Below are positions 25,436 through 37,289 of a DNA stretch of 64,000 nucleotides, in pieces; within the stretch, counting starts at the first letter, position 1, and every line of letters starts with the position of its first letter. A model generated the notes under the pieces. That model had not been told where the DNA came from. It was given only the letters and a program-made list of their open reading frames with translations, and did no database searches. The DNA is taken from the NCBI GenBank assembly GCA_019454045.1, contig SKCR01017974.1, positions 62,001 to 126,000 of the forward strand, given 5' to 3'. Origin of the DNA: Zanthoxylum bungeanum. Lineage: Eukaryota; Streptophyta; Magnoliopsida; Sapindales; Rutaceae. The position numbers were made by a program, and so were the translations under genes.

Positions 25436-27334
25436 TGTTAGTGTCCTAGACATGCCCAAGGTCTCTAATACATGATTTAGTGTGTGAATGATCAAGAGAG
25501 TTGCGGAAAAACTTACATTGATCGGATGTGGATTTCAAAAATTTGTATGATTGTTGGAAGCTCCAAGCCTTCTTTGAGTGAATCCAATCCAAGGGTGAGT
25601 TTCCCTATCACCTTGATTTTCTCTTTAAGTGCTAGCTTTGTTTGATTTTGAAGCAAAATCAAAGAGAAAATGTACCCTAGGCTCGCGGCAATGATGAAGA
25701 AAATGAGAGGCGAGAGTTTTGTCTTTTGATAATTTTGTTTCTAAAACACATACCAAAGTCAACAACCAAAAAGATGTATATCCTTTCCAAAAGAAAAAAG
25801 GCAAAGTATGTTGAGCAAGTTTCCAATAAATGCTCTCAACCACTTCTATTATCAAAAAGGTGATTTGACTTCCATCACCTAAAAGTGACTTATGATGTAA
25901 GTGAAGTGGGTCCCACTTTAAATTCAAAATTTAAGTCGGAAAACTCAACACGCAATTTCGCTCGGGCCCGGGTTCGTTTAATTCCGAACTAAATGGATTT
26001 TCCGTCGCGACGTAATTAAATCCAATTTAATTAAATAATAATGCCTAGCAAAATTATTACGAAAGTCGCTTACGAATTAATTCTAAATCAATTCGTTCGC
26101 CCGAATTAAAATCCAATTTTAATTCCGCATTGAAATCCTATTTCAATTAATATATCCAATATATTTTTAATCGATTAATTCCAAAATAATTGCGTTCTCT
26201 CTTCTATTAGAATTTTATCCCATATAAATTCTTGCCGTAATTAATCTCAGATTAATTTTCTCTCTCTTATAATTAATCGTATATTAATTATGTTCAAGTC
26301 AAATGTCATCGGTGAATCTTTAGGAAGCGACCCAAGAGATCACAGGATATGTTGGCAGTAAATTCGGTTGTCGGACTATCCGAACACATGCGTACTCGGT
26401 ACCATGTTCTTATCGATTTACAAGACATGTTTGGCTTTTAGCAAAGCACCGTGCCTACCCAATTCTCCAGATATATTCAACAAAGAATTTATAATCTATA
26501 TCAGGCATAATATACTATGTATTGCGTATTACGATCCAGTATCGGATGTCACATGTTAGGCCTGGGGCTGAAATTATGTCTGCCCCGTACAAAGCATATA
26601 TCAGATCACTAGCAACTAGTCTCTTTGATCGAATAATCATGACCTAGTCATACTATCCCGATAGCTGCAGCATTTGAGAGTACTAGTTATGTATCCATGC
26701 GTGATCATCATCTCATATGACTGAAGTGATACTTCCATCTTGACATCACACCCAATACATTACAATTCTCAGTAAACCCAGAAGAGGCATACACAGAACC
26801 TGTTAAAGCCCCGTACGACCAAAACCAAAGCGTACTGATTTTCGCAAGTATTAGCGATGCAAGTCTCAGGTTAAGACCACATACACCTACCCTGATGCGG
26901 ATTCCCATGGACACATAGTAATACTATAAATGGAATTCTGAGGGGTCTATCCAGAGCGAAGCTGTTCCCGGTCCAACGGCTAACAGAACCTCCTATCACA
27001 CTTGCATAAGTATCCAATACTTAAATACATGAGAATTATGTCGTTAAGCTTCCATAACGCACACAAGTGTAATACTAGTCTATTCCGTATTATCGATGTC
27101 CAGTCTCAATAATACTACAACTAAGGATATTTAATGATTAAACCGTTCATGGATTAATACTGTCCCATATCCTATTAATCCGGAACTAATCATAAGGACT
27201 TTTATCATTTATATATCAAAGTAATCTAATTACAAAATGATAAAATAGAAATTTCCTTTGTCACATAGTTAATTTGTACAAAAACCACAATGTCTTTTAC
27301 AAATAGTGATGCTATGGGTCATAATTGTCCAACA
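25436..27334 (-). repeat. 5' LTR of Copia-2
   Basis: Plus-strand reading TGTTAGTGTCC...CCAACA, 1899 bp. It belongs with the Copia-6 LTR (41958-43848), a subfamily distinct from the Copia-3 and Copia-4/7 LTRs but sharing U3 sequence and the outer terminus. Confidence 0.9.
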
Positions 27335-27829
27335 ACCTCATACATCCACAGTGGTATCTCAAGTTGAAGGATCACTATGCTCACTCAACCCGAAAAAGAT
27401 TCTTATTGATGTTGGTGTACCATCTATTAAGAATCTTTAGTGAGTCATTCAGTATTTATCCAATATAAACACCTACGTGTCTATACGAGTCTCCCGAGAC
27501 TCATGGTTCATTTAGAAACCATTAGAATCCAACATTCCAATATACGACATGTACCGATCTCAACGAATTTACTTACTGACCAAGTAATTGTAAACCTTGA
27601 CCAGGAACAGTTAAAGAATGATATTGTTATGATACTACTCAATGTCAGTTGCGACGCTTTTACAACTGTATCATAATCATTCACTCTATGGCCATTTACG
27701 TCTTTACCATATACTAAAAGAATTTATATTATAGAAACTGTTTATTTTATTCATTAATAAAATATATACAAGAGAATTTATAGGGAAATACATAAGAACA
27801 GAACACCAACCCTAACACACCTAGGCTAC
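27335..27829 (-). repeat. Old LTR fragment (family B)
   Basis: Host sequence into which Copia-2 inserted. It matches 61153-61430 in the same orientation and 35263-35700 in the opposite one (shared CACCTACGTGTCTATACGAG-type stretch). Ends near CCCTAACACA. The open frame 27440-27676 is an accident of this LTR. Confidence 0.65.
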
Positions 27830-27938
27830 ATTCTAGCCACAAACAAGGATCTGCTGACAAGTCTTCTGTCCGAGGGGGGGTCAGGCGCAAAGACTCCTGA
27901 GTCTTCGGATTGAGTGGGAGCAAGAATTTTCCCAGTAG

Positions 27939-28600
27939 CTGGAGACGTTACAAGCTGAGAATCGGAGCCTCAAGCGATCCGAGGCCGATGTAAAGGATGA
28001 AGCGGATTCCCTCCGTCGAACCTCGGCCTTTATAAAGAAGGAAAAGGATGATGTGAAGGCTGAGGTGACCCGACAAGGTAAGGAAAATAAATCTTTGAAG
28101 TGGCGGCTCGACTCTGCGAAACAAAACTTGGTGAGAATTCAGAGCAGCTCGAAATGGCTTACGAAGATCTGAGGAGTCTGGAGGCCGAGCAGCCTGGTCT
28201 TCTACAGTCTACCAAAGTGGAGGCAAAAAATGAAGGGTTGGAAGAATACGTGGACATATTTGAAATGCTCCAGCCCGATATAGACTTGGGGAAGGTGCGC
28301 ATCATTGTAAGGCTATGCAAGAGGGAGATAACCAATGATGAAGCCCTGGGCCAAATGTTTGGAGACCCTGATGCCCTACAAGATCCCGAGCCGGTGTCCA
28401 CAGTGCCTCCTCCTCAAGAAGACCTCATCTCTTCCCAACCAACCACGTCAACTGAAGGAGTTCGTGACCCCTCCTCCACCGTTCAGATTAAAGAAACCTT
28501 CGGCCCCTCCTCAACTGCCACTGATATTGATATACAAGCCTCAGTTGCTGAGCCTAGTGCCCCAGCTGCTGCTACTGAGCCTGACGCTCTTACTGCTTAG
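27939..28600 (+). pseudogene. Coiled-coil reading frame, antisense to the gypsy remnant, frameshifted
   Basis: No function recognised. The frame opening after the TAG at 27936-27938 encodes heptad-rich sequence (LETLQAENRSLKRSEADVK and following) until a TGA at 28170. A second frame opens at 28100 and continues the same protein after a shift near 28125 (GENSEQLEMAYEDLRSLE), runs through LQPDIDLGKVRIIVRLCK and ends in a Pro/Ser/Thr-rich tail at 28600. The predicted product is a coiled coil of about 90 residues, a small acidic domain, then a disordered tail. It lies opposite in strand to gag, like the extra antisense frames of Tat elements. An unrelated captured gene fragment is the alternative. 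Confidence 0.5.
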
Positions 28601-28939
28601 TTTTTTTACCTTGTTTTGATGTGTTTTGTGACAGTGACCCTGAGGAGGCCCTGTGTAAAAACTTCCTATTTAATTTAATGGATGATTTTTGCCTCAGCAC
28701 TTTTTTCTTCTTTTCTTGTTAAATGCGTATTTGACATAGCCTCAAGGCTTCATTACTTTCTTCAACACTTAGCTATTATTTGGAAATTTAACACATTCAC
28801 TCCCCTAAAGGATCATACCACTTGCAAACTTTGATATCCGAGCTCCACACTAGTTTCTTCTAGGAACACTTAGCATATCTGGCAGTTCTTCAAGATTGAC
28901 GGCCTTTGCCTGACCCTATCATTTTTCTCTTGACTACAT
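28601..28939. other. Non-coding spacer in gypsy remnant
   Basis: AT-rich sequence between the coiled-coil frame and the repeat array; no gene or clear signal seen. Confidence 0.5.
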
Positions 28940-30253
28940 CCGGTCCCGATCTACTATGCCAGCCCGGCCATAAGAGGAATGTCCCCTTATGTACGACTCT
29001 ATACTTGGCCCCGGGGGAGAAAATCCGACCCCATGCTAACAAACATGACGCGGCCTCGGTGGGATATAACTTGACCTGGAGCTAACCAAGCAAACTAGCC
29101 ACAAGAGAATTTACCCTTCTTGTGCCATCAACACTTGGTCATGCGGAAAAAACTCCAATCTCATGCCAATAAGCAAAATAAGACCTCGGTGGGACGTAAA
29201 CCAACCCCGAGTCAACGATAAAACTGGCCACAAGGGAATGTACCCTCACTGTGCCATCAACACATGGCCATGAGAGAAAAACTCTAACCCCATGCCAACA
29301 AGCAAAATAAGACCTCGGTGGGACGTAACCTGACCCCGAGTCAACAAGCAAACTGGCCACAAGGGAATGTACCATTCTTGTGCCATTAACACTTTACCCA
29401 TGGGGAAAAACTCCAACCCGATGCCAACAAGCAAAATAAGACATCAGTGCGACGTAACTTGACCCCGAGTCAAAAAGCACACTGGCCACAAAGGAATGTA
29501 CCCTCCTTGTGCCATCAACATTTGGCCACTGGAGAAAAACTCCAACCCAATGCCAACAAGCAAAATAAGACCTCGATGGAATGTAATCCGACCCCGAGTC
29601 AACAAGCAAACTGGCCACAAGGGATTGTACCTTCCTTGTGCCATCAAAACTTGGCCATGTGGGAAAAACTCCAACCCATGCCAACACGCAAAATAAAACC
29701 TCGGTGGGACGTAACTCGACCCTGAGTCAACAAGCAAACTGGCCACAAGGGATTATCCATTCCTTGTGCCATCAACACTTGGCCATAAGGGAAAAAATCC
29801 AACCCATGCCAACAAGCAAAATAAGACCTCGGTTGGACCTAACCCGACCCCGAGTCAACAAGCAAACTGGCCACAAGGGAATGTACCATCCTTGTGCCAT
29901 CAACATTTGGCCATGGGGGAAAAACTTCAACCCCATACCAACAAGCAAAATAAGACCCCGGTGGGACGTAACTCGACCCCGAGTCAATAAGAAAAATGGC
30001 CACAAGGGAATGTACCCTCCTTGTGCCATCAACACTTTTCCATGGGGGAAAAACTCCAACCCCATGCCAACAAGCAAAATAAGACCTCGGTGGGATGTAA
30101 CCCAACCCCGAGTCAACAAACAAACTGGCCACCAGGGAATGTACCCTCCTTGTGCCATCAATACTTAGCTATGGGGGCAAAACTCCTACCTCATGCCAAC
30201 AAGCAAAATAAGACCTCGGTGGTACGTAACCCGACCTCGAGTCAACAACAAAC
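28940..30253 (-). repeat. Tandem array, 129-bp monomer (about 9 units plus a diverged first unit)
   Basis: Units begin with GACCTCGGTGGGACGTAA or a variant at about 29052, 29182, 29311, 29440, 29569, 29697, 29825, 29954, 30083 and 30212, spaced 128-130 bp. Each resolves into three related subunits of about 43 bp, and each subunit holds an inverted repeat with a different stem (CTCGG/CCGAG, CACAAGG/CCTTGTG, ATGGGG/CCCCAT). In the unit at 29825 these lie at 29828-29854, 29872-29896 and 29913-29936. A diverged unit precedes the array (28969-28991, CATAAG/CTTATG). Many overlapping open frames on both strands are by-products of the repeat and are not genes. Confidence 0.92.
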
Positions 30254-30476
30254 TATGGCCTCAACGGTACGAAAGCAGACCCGAGCCATCAAACTACCAC
30301 AGCCTCAGTGGTACGAAAGAAAACCTGAGCTATCAAATTTTGACGGTCTCGACGGTACGAAAGTATACCCGAGCCATCAAATTACCACGACCTCGGTGGT
30401 ACGAAAGCAAACCCGAACCATCAAATTACCAAGGCCTCGGCGGTACGAAGGCAAACACGAGTCGTCAAATTTCTTT
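30254..30476 (-). repeat. Second tandem array, 44-bp monomer (5 units)
   Basis: Five units of about 44 bp, each centred on a variant of CTCGGTGGTACGAAAG. They resemble the first 43-bp subunit of the 129-bp monomer and look like an independent amplification of it. Confidence 0.85.
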
Positions 30477-31196
30477 CGAAGACTTAACAGCGATGGAAGA
30501 TTTTCAACCTCCAAAAATATCCATGGAGACCGAAAATATCATCCCGCTTCAAGTCATTCATCAAAATGATAACGAAAATAGAAATAAGACAAATACTGCA
30601 GGGTTGACATCGCACATACCCCACATCGACCCAAAAGAAACAACATAGGAGCCTGAGACAACGTCCTGCCCCATGCTACCCAAAATATAAATTTTGAACC
30701 TTACAATCCGTTGTCCTGGCGAATCGAGCTACGGATCGGGGGGTAGCTAATGCCATGAGACTCTCCCCATGCCCCGAGTCTGCAAACGCCATAGAGACCC
30801 TCAGGCCTTCCCAGTGCTATGCTCCTATGGATCCGAAATGGGATGGCCAATGCCACGAGGGTATGTTAAACATGCCTTTCTCATCCAAATAATAAACAAA
30901 AAAAGTGAACAAGTTTTTATTTAAAATGGGAAAGTATATTCAAGGGATCTACTGTCCATCTTACAACTCTTTGAGGGTCATTCTAAGAGAGGCTTTTACT
31001 GAAAATATCTTCCTTACATCTTCGAACAAATCTCAACCATGTCATTCTGAACCGAGATCTTAGGTGAATTAGGGACTGTCAGGTCGAACAACGGCTACAA
31101 TTTCTTTAGGAGGAACTTATATAACCTTATGAGTGACGGGCAAACACCTCTCATTCTTGACATTATATTTCATTCAGCGACTCAACCCTTGGTCCC
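30477..31196. other. Gypsy remnant, no identifiable domain
   Basis: Sequence between the repeat arrays and the gag C-terminus where pol would be expected. No RT, integrase or protease motif found on either strand. Confidence 0.5.
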
Positions 31197-32844
31197 TCAT
31201 CCTCTACATAATAATGAGCCCGGAAAGCTGCTACATGAGCATAATAAGCAGGAGGCCCTATGGAACTGATCGAGTGCACATGGTATATTGGCCCTCCCAC
31301 TATTTCTTGATGACAGTTGATATTGGAAACGCTCAGCCATCATAGCCGTTTGGTCTGTGCACTCATTCAAGTAGTCGTTCCTTACCAGGTCCTCCACCTA
31401 CTCCCTCGGGTCTCTGCATCTCTCCGTGGTGTGACCTCTCACATTATGGTGCATGGAATAAGCTATGTTGTCTTTCTTCTCAATGGGAAACCTCCTTGGG
31501 TTAGGCTCAGTCAAAAAACCTTTATCCTGAATTTCCCGAACTATCTAGACCAGAGGTTTGTTCAGGGGGTCTGTACATTGTCCCTCCAGCAACATGGTTG
31601 ACTTAGACAGACGTCATTATCTGTTTCATTGAATTACTTTGAGGTATCAGCCTGAATTTTTTCTCCCTCGGGACCGATATCCTCAGCCCCTGCCCAATTC
31701 CTGTTGGTTTTCCGGCCGGGCAGCTCTCGGCTTCAAAATATTCCCGCCTCAGGCGACCTTATCCTCTCCCTCTATCAATACAAATTTATTTACATGTTCT
31801 AAAGTAATAGCATAGTCCGATATCTCATAGATCCTCAGGTGAGACCACAACATCCCAACCTTGAGGGCCATTTTTAAACTTTCCGGCGCCTCCGGAGACT
31901 CATACGCCCCGATCTCTATTATTAGGTCGTGGTATTTATCGACAAAGCTTTTCAAAGACTCGTCGTCTCCCTACTTCATTAACCTCAACGCCCTGACCGT
32001 CTTTCTCAGTACGCAAGCCCATTTGAAGTACCGCACAAATGATTTCCTCAACTGTGCGAAGCTGTTTATACTCCCCGGGGTTAAGCTCCTGAACCATAAG
32101 CTGGCTGACCCGCCCAAGGTTAAAGGGAACACCTTGTAGATGGCCTCTCCGGCCATTCCCTGGATTTCCATCAGTGAAATGAACTTTTCGACATATGACT
32201 TGGGATTTGTGCTCCCTTATAGACATCCATCGAGGGAATGATGAATCTTCTTGGAAATTCCATTGCCATAATTTCCTTTGAAAAAAGGGATGTCGCCTCC
32301 ATATCTTGGTTACCCTTTAGCATGTCTTTCATCATTTCCTCCCACTTCCTAATCTCATTCTGAAACCAACCCCTCATCTAGTTCTCGGAGCTGTCATGCT
32401 CGAGCCTCTGAGATTCCCCACGTTTCCTACTACGGGCATGATACCTTTCATGACTGGTACCTTCATACCCTGCCCCCAAGCGTCACTCCATGCCACTGTC
32501 CGTGAAACAAGGGCTATTGTTGGAGGATTTCGGAATTTGTCTGCCTTCCTATTCTTCCCAAAACTCCCCCCGCTGGCGCGGCTTCGGCAATAACTACTGA
32601 TCTCATCCTATGGGTACCTCTCTTTCCATTTTCTCCGTCTCTTTCTATTCCGGTGATTCTTTATCCTCTCGTTATTTCCTCATTCTTTTGGATGGGGCCC
32701 GCTCCCCCATTCTCCCGCATTCTTTTACAATTTCTCCAACTTCTCCATCATGGCCTTCATGAAGGTTTGAGTTGCCTCCATTTTCTTTTGTGCGCTTTCC
32801 CTCTCACTCCTCATGGTTTCTTCTATTTTCTCCATCCACTCCAT
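31197..32844 (-). pseudogene. Ty3/gypsy gag, broken
   Basis: Gag polyprotein of a Ty3/gypsy element. A plausible start is the ATG at 32842-32844 (MEWMEKIEETM), which opens a charged coiled-coil N-terminus. The retrotransposon Gag core is at 31971-32171 (ASLWFRSLTPGSI followed by FAQLRKSFVRYF) and continues in another frame at 31749-31955 (YHDLIIEIGAYESPEAPES), showing a frameshift. The C-terminal zinc knuckle near 31440-31480 reads YSMHHNVRGHTTERC, with Ser where the first Cys is expected, and an in-frame TAG follows before VEDLVRNDYLNE. Recognition as gypsy Gag is good; it is not functional. Confidence 0.78.
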
Positions 32845-32920
32845 CGTCGAAGCCTCTGAAGATCTGTGGTTCCCGTCTTCTGTCACCGCCTTAGTGTGTT
32901 TGCTGCTTCTTATACTGTTC

Positions 32921-32936
32921 CCCACAGACGGCGCCA
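32921..32936 (-). other. Primer-binding site, gypsy remnant
   Basis: Minus-strand TGGCGCCGTCTGTGGG two bases inside the LTR, a motif commonly found right after plant gypsy 5' LTRs. Confidence 0.7.
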
Positions 32937-32938
32937 AC

Positions 32939-33851
32939 TGTTGACGATTATTTTTCATTCCAGGGATGATCCAGGAAAAACTACTCCTCGAACAAAGCTC
33001 ATTCAACTGTGAATTTATTTGGGTTGTTGGGAACCAAATGCAAACTTGGCAAAAAAATAGATTACACACAGATGAACAAATGATTTAACGTGGTTCAGCG
33101 GAATGGATCCAACCTACGTCCATGGGCACAAAGGAAAAGAAAGCTTTTATTATTGCCTCAGGTCTGACCGACCTTTTTATTTCTCTAGCTCGAGGTTCTT
33201 CTCTCTCTATTACAAGTTACTAGTGTTTTTAAGTAAAATTGCTCAACCCCCTATAATAAATTCTCTATCCCCTTATATACTAAGTCTGATTACACTGTTA
33301 CGCTATTTTCGTGACGTCAGCCATGTTGCTAAGCCATTATTGCTTAGGCTCTCTTCCCCAAATACACTACGAATTATATTCCAGCCGCCTGACACCCCTA
33401 CGACCAGCCATCTGAACTTCATTAAATTACTCATTCTTGGTACTTGTTACAAACTTTTTCCCACACGCCAACTAGTGTTGTAACTGCTTTATTGCGATAG
33501 TGTATGCCGGAAGATAATCTGATGGCCAAATTTTGACACATCAGGCCTTTTGGAAGATACGAGTTCCTAGGCGGAGCTTACGTCATCTAGGCTTGAACGT
33601 AACACCCTCATCTCGACCTGACTCATCGGGTTGGGAAACTAAAGTAGTTACGAACTATCAGATTGGGTCGACAATCTTTCTCTGGACACCTTCACACATT
33701 GGGTCAGTCACCAGATGTAAATTAACCCTAATCTTCTTATCAGGTCGGGTGCCTATACCTCTTGGGCCCGGATCCCTGACTAGGGAAATGGAAATCCACT
33801 CGATACCCTTCTTCATATTCTGACTTTTCTCGGATCAAGAAATCACCATCA
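32939..33851 (-). repeat. 5' LTR of gypsy remnant
   Basis: Plus-strand reading starts TGTTGACGATT next to the primer site and ends near ACCATCA (element sense TGATGG...), about 913 bp. The outer end is inferred from the TG/CA rule only; the left LTR is missing so no TSD test is possible. Confidence 0.6.
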
Positions 33852-35262
33852 ATAATATTTTTTTTGTGATATTAATTAGGTTACAATAAAACCATTCTCA
33901 TCTAATAAAAAAAAATTATTTGAATTGGTTTGGTGTTATTTATATATTTTTATAGTACATTTTTATTAGAGACAAACTCTATCTACATATTGGAAATATA
34001 TATACTTATTTAAATATGAGGTCCAAAACTTTCATTGGTTTGATTTGATTTGATATTGTTTGTTGGTTTTTTATAGTTCATTTCTTTTAGAGACGAGCTC
34101 TATGTAACAACCAAATTTTTACGTATTAGTTTAATTAGAAATTTTTATGACTAGAATGATTTATTATTATTTTTTTTAATGAGAGAAAAATAATAAATTG
34201 GAAAGCGGATTACACTCAATTAGGCCTATGGGCTTTAAAATTAGGCTAAGTATTGAGGGTCATTAAGAAACCAAGTTGGGTCTTTTAACCAAATAAAAAT
34301 TGGCTTAATATAAGTTAAACTAACCGAGCCCAACCAAGCCCAAAATCATGAAATTGTCTACCCAAGGGAAATTTCTAACAATTTCTATCATTTTAATAAA
34401 ACACAAATAACCTCACTTTTTCCGAAAAAAATCACTCTTGAAACAAGATTTGAGAAACCAAGAGAAGAATAAGGAAGAACAAGTAGCAAAGCAGTAGTTG
34501 TGGTGAGTCTTGAAGTTAAAAGAAGAAGTATTTAGGTAAGTCACTCTAAATAATTTTAAATTCATAATTTTCATGCTAAAAATATGTATTTATAAATGGT
34601 TAAAGAGTGTTGAATTTGGTGTTAGAAGCTATATGAGTTAAAAATTATCCCAAACCCGAATTCAGAACTAGTCTGTACAAGGTGTATTATTTTATTAATA
34701 AAATGAGTTCTAAACCTTCGATTAGTAAGCTATAAAATTCTATGGAAACTAGACATAATGAAAAACAACATAGTCAAAATCAGATTTTTCTAAGCAAACA
34801 TGAATTCCCATTAAATTTTGCAACTTACTGCCTTATTTTCGGAATGTAATTTGGACATTATTGGTTAATGTTAACATACATCTTTGGTAATTACTCCAAA
34901 GGACCTTAGGTGTATCACTTCCTTATAACATATATTGATGTGTTTGAGTGATGGTTATGTTTTTGTTGCAATTGAAAACCTTAGGGAGACCTGAACCCAA
35001 AATTAGTCATTTTCTGAGCAATAGGTAATATTTGGTTTATAACTTGAGTTGTATATCTCCGTTTGACAAACCAAAAAATTATACATAAACTAAACATAAC
35101 CAAGTATAACATATTCAAAATTTAGAATTTTTCATATTTAGATGAGTTCGCAGTAAATTTTGCAAACACATTATCCTGCTAAGATACTTGAAAATATAGG
35201 ATAAATAGAATTATCTGTTAGATTTGGTGCTCGGCGTGCCAAATTTTTTTTTTTTTTTTTTT
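33852..35262. other. Unassigned AT-rich repeat debris
   Basis: No gene found. It contains an imperfect direct repeat (about 33915-33985 and 34036-34103, both ending GAGACRARCTCTAT), a possible LTR start TGTAACAACC at 34103, and a run of 19 T at 35244-35262. Probably old LTR material; class not determined. Confidence 0.4.
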
Positions 35263-36510
35263 ATGTATTTATTGTAAATACTTTGCACTTTTTATATTTT
35301 ATTTTGAATAAAATTTAGTACTTTCAACGATATAATCTTTTGTTTAATGGTAAAGACGTAAATAGTTCATAGAATGAGTTGTTTTAATATAGTTGCAAAA
35401 GCGTCACAGCGGACACTAAAAAACATTACAACTTGATTCATTCTTAAAATAGTTCCTAGTCAAGGTTTACATACATAGTCGGTTAGTAAACCCGTGAGAC
35501 TGATACATCTCGTATATTGAAATAATTCCAATGGTTCATCTCAGTTAACCATGAGTCTTAGAGAGACTCATATAGACTTTATGTATTTATTGGATAAATA
35601 CTGAACGACTGACTTGAATATTTCTAATAGATGGTACACCAACGTCAAAATAAATCTTCTCGAGTCGAGTAACATATTACCTTATTTGACTTTAGATACC
35701 ATTGGGGATATGTAGGATATCCTTCATACTTTGATGGCAGTCAGGTCAACGATATTTTAATATCAGACCTCTGTATGTTCATTGGGTGTTGACAGATACT
35801 TACGATATCTTGTGTTTTATCCAGAGAGGATTTGTCAGTCCCGTGTACATAATTTAGGTATCCAATCAATGATTCCTTAAAATTCTTGGCAGAGGTATAC
35901 TGCGGAAACAAGTTCCGAATATTTATTTGGAGAATCACGATTATGTCGCGACATATTAGAATTGTTCATCACGGAGATTTGACGTTATTCTATATCTCCG
36001 GAATAATTCGGATAACCTAAGACAGATAGATTAAATATATGCAATGATCTCAACTTGTATGGTTCAACTCGATTATCTGTGGTCGTCGTAATTTGTGAGT
36101 GGATAAATTACAGACACACAAATGGTTTATTTGACAGATAAATTTTAAATTAGAGAGTTCCACAATATGAAGTGTACTCATTGAGTACTTAGGCAATTAA
36201 TTATGGATAATTCGGATTATTCATAATGTACACAAGCACGTAAAATTTAATGTGTATTTGTATACGATATGTTATTTAATTACATACATATTAATGGCCA
36301 AATTGTAATTAGAATTTGCCACTTGTCTTTGTTATGATTAATTAAATTAAGTAAAGGTTAATGGATTATTAATTATAATAAAAAGGCATATTCTTGGAAT
36401 ATATTTTCATAATCTTATTTTTTTCATTTAGTGAAATTAATCCAACACCAATCAAATCCACCACACATGAAATATCGAAGAACAATTCTAAGTATTACAA
36501 GAGTGGTCAT
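35263..36510 (+). repeat. Old LTR fragment (family B), plus orientation
   Basis: Matches 27335-27829 and 61140-61450 in reverse complement. It is interrupted at 36510 by a solo LTR. No gene. Confidence 0.6.
36506..36510. repeat. TSD of solo LTR-1, left copy (GTCAT)
   Basis: GTCAT here and at 37290-37294. Confidence 0.75.
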
Positions 36511-37289
36511 TGTTGGGATATATGCCCTAGAGATTCATGTAATGTAAACGGAATTATATTTTATGAAATAAAAAAATACATTATTCATTTATCAAAGTGT
36601 TTGTTTAATACCGCATATTCTAAATTATCTTGTTTACCCTTTATTACACATGTGTCTTCAGACTTAGAGTATGAGTGTCATACATAAGAGGATTTAAGTA
36701 TGAAGATAGTAAACGAAAACAAGAAAAACTAAAAATTATGTGCGATAATTGTTTGATCTCTAAAGTGTTTAGAAATTAGTTTGTGACTCTAGCCCACACT
36801 AATTTCTATTTGTTACGAGACATAGGTCGGAAGACTATTCAGAGTTGAATCAAACATCCTCATCATCCTCTTATTTATTCTTGTTTTGGGAGTGAGCAGA
36901 ATGCTCACTGCCACCACTTATTTTGGGGTTACGGGGATCAGTTTATTTTGGTTTTAATCAAGAAAAATTAGGGAACATTAAGGGGTGTTTTAAGAGTGTT
37001 GTGGGGTTTTTTTTTTGGGAAAAATCAGACCAGAGATACTGGTGTGGTTCATGCAAAAGAGGGGCTGATTTGGGCAGTGAGCTGGGCATTTTTTGGGTCC
37101 AATACAATCTAGATCTGAGCCGCTGTTCGGGACTGTTTCAGGGATAAATATTTTGTTAAAAACAGAAGTAGAATTTCAGGGAAAGAGGTGGTTACATTCG
37201 GCCAAACAAGGGAAGGGCGGAAAAAAAATATGAAGACCGATCCCGGGTGCTTAGGGCATTTCCGCTGCGCTAAGAAATCGGTTCCTACA
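36511..37289 (+). repeat. Solo LTR-1, 779 bp
   Basis: Starts TGTTGGGATATATGCCC, ends CGGTTCCTACA, flanked by GTCAT duplications. No internal region follows, so it is a solo LTR left by LTR-LTR recombination. Its family differs from all other LTRs here. Confidence 0.8.

Larger units (their letters stand above)
3679..27334 (-). mobile_element. Copia-2, interrupted host element
   Basis: Minus-strand copia element of which the window holds only the 5' end: leader pieces 3679-4414 and 24426-25435, primer site 25422-25434 and 5' LTR 25436-27334. Its gag-pol and 3' LTR lie left of the window beyond Copia-1. The leader is split by Copia-3, an element of the same superfamily in the opposite orientation. 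It is inserted in an older LTR; the bases after its right end, ACCTC, are the likely target duplication. Confidence 0.85.
27830..33851 (-). mobile_element. Ty3/gypsy remnant resembling Tat lineage
   Basis: Read on the minus strand: 5' LTR (32939-33851), primer site, broken gag (about 31197-32844), then tandem repeats (28940-30476), then a coiled-coil reading frame on the opposite strand (27939-28600). No protease, RT, RNase H or integrase is present between gag and repeats. Hypervariable tandem repeats downstream of coding sequence and extra antisense reading frames are known for plant Tat elements; assignment to Tat rests on that layout, not on Pol. The left LTR was not found; the left limit is approximate. 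Confidence 0.6.

Noticed and set aside
28940..30476. CRISPR-like array
   Set aside because: Direct repeats have no unique spacers, the unit is 129 bp, and the context is a plant retrotransposon.
29139..30569. Many overlapping open frames of 60-180 residues on both strands
   Set aside because: All come from the 129-bp and 44-bp tandem repeats, whose unit length is a multiple or near-multiple of three, so frames stay open by periodicity.
34103..35240. Complete LTR starting TGTAACAACC
   Set aside because: No matching end, primer site or target duplication could be found, so it stays as unassigned debris.
35244..35262. T19 run as the tail of a minus-strand LINE or SINE
   Set aside because: No adjacent target duplication, RT or tRNA-like sequence was found, and the run abuts an LTR fragment; it may be a simple homopolymer.
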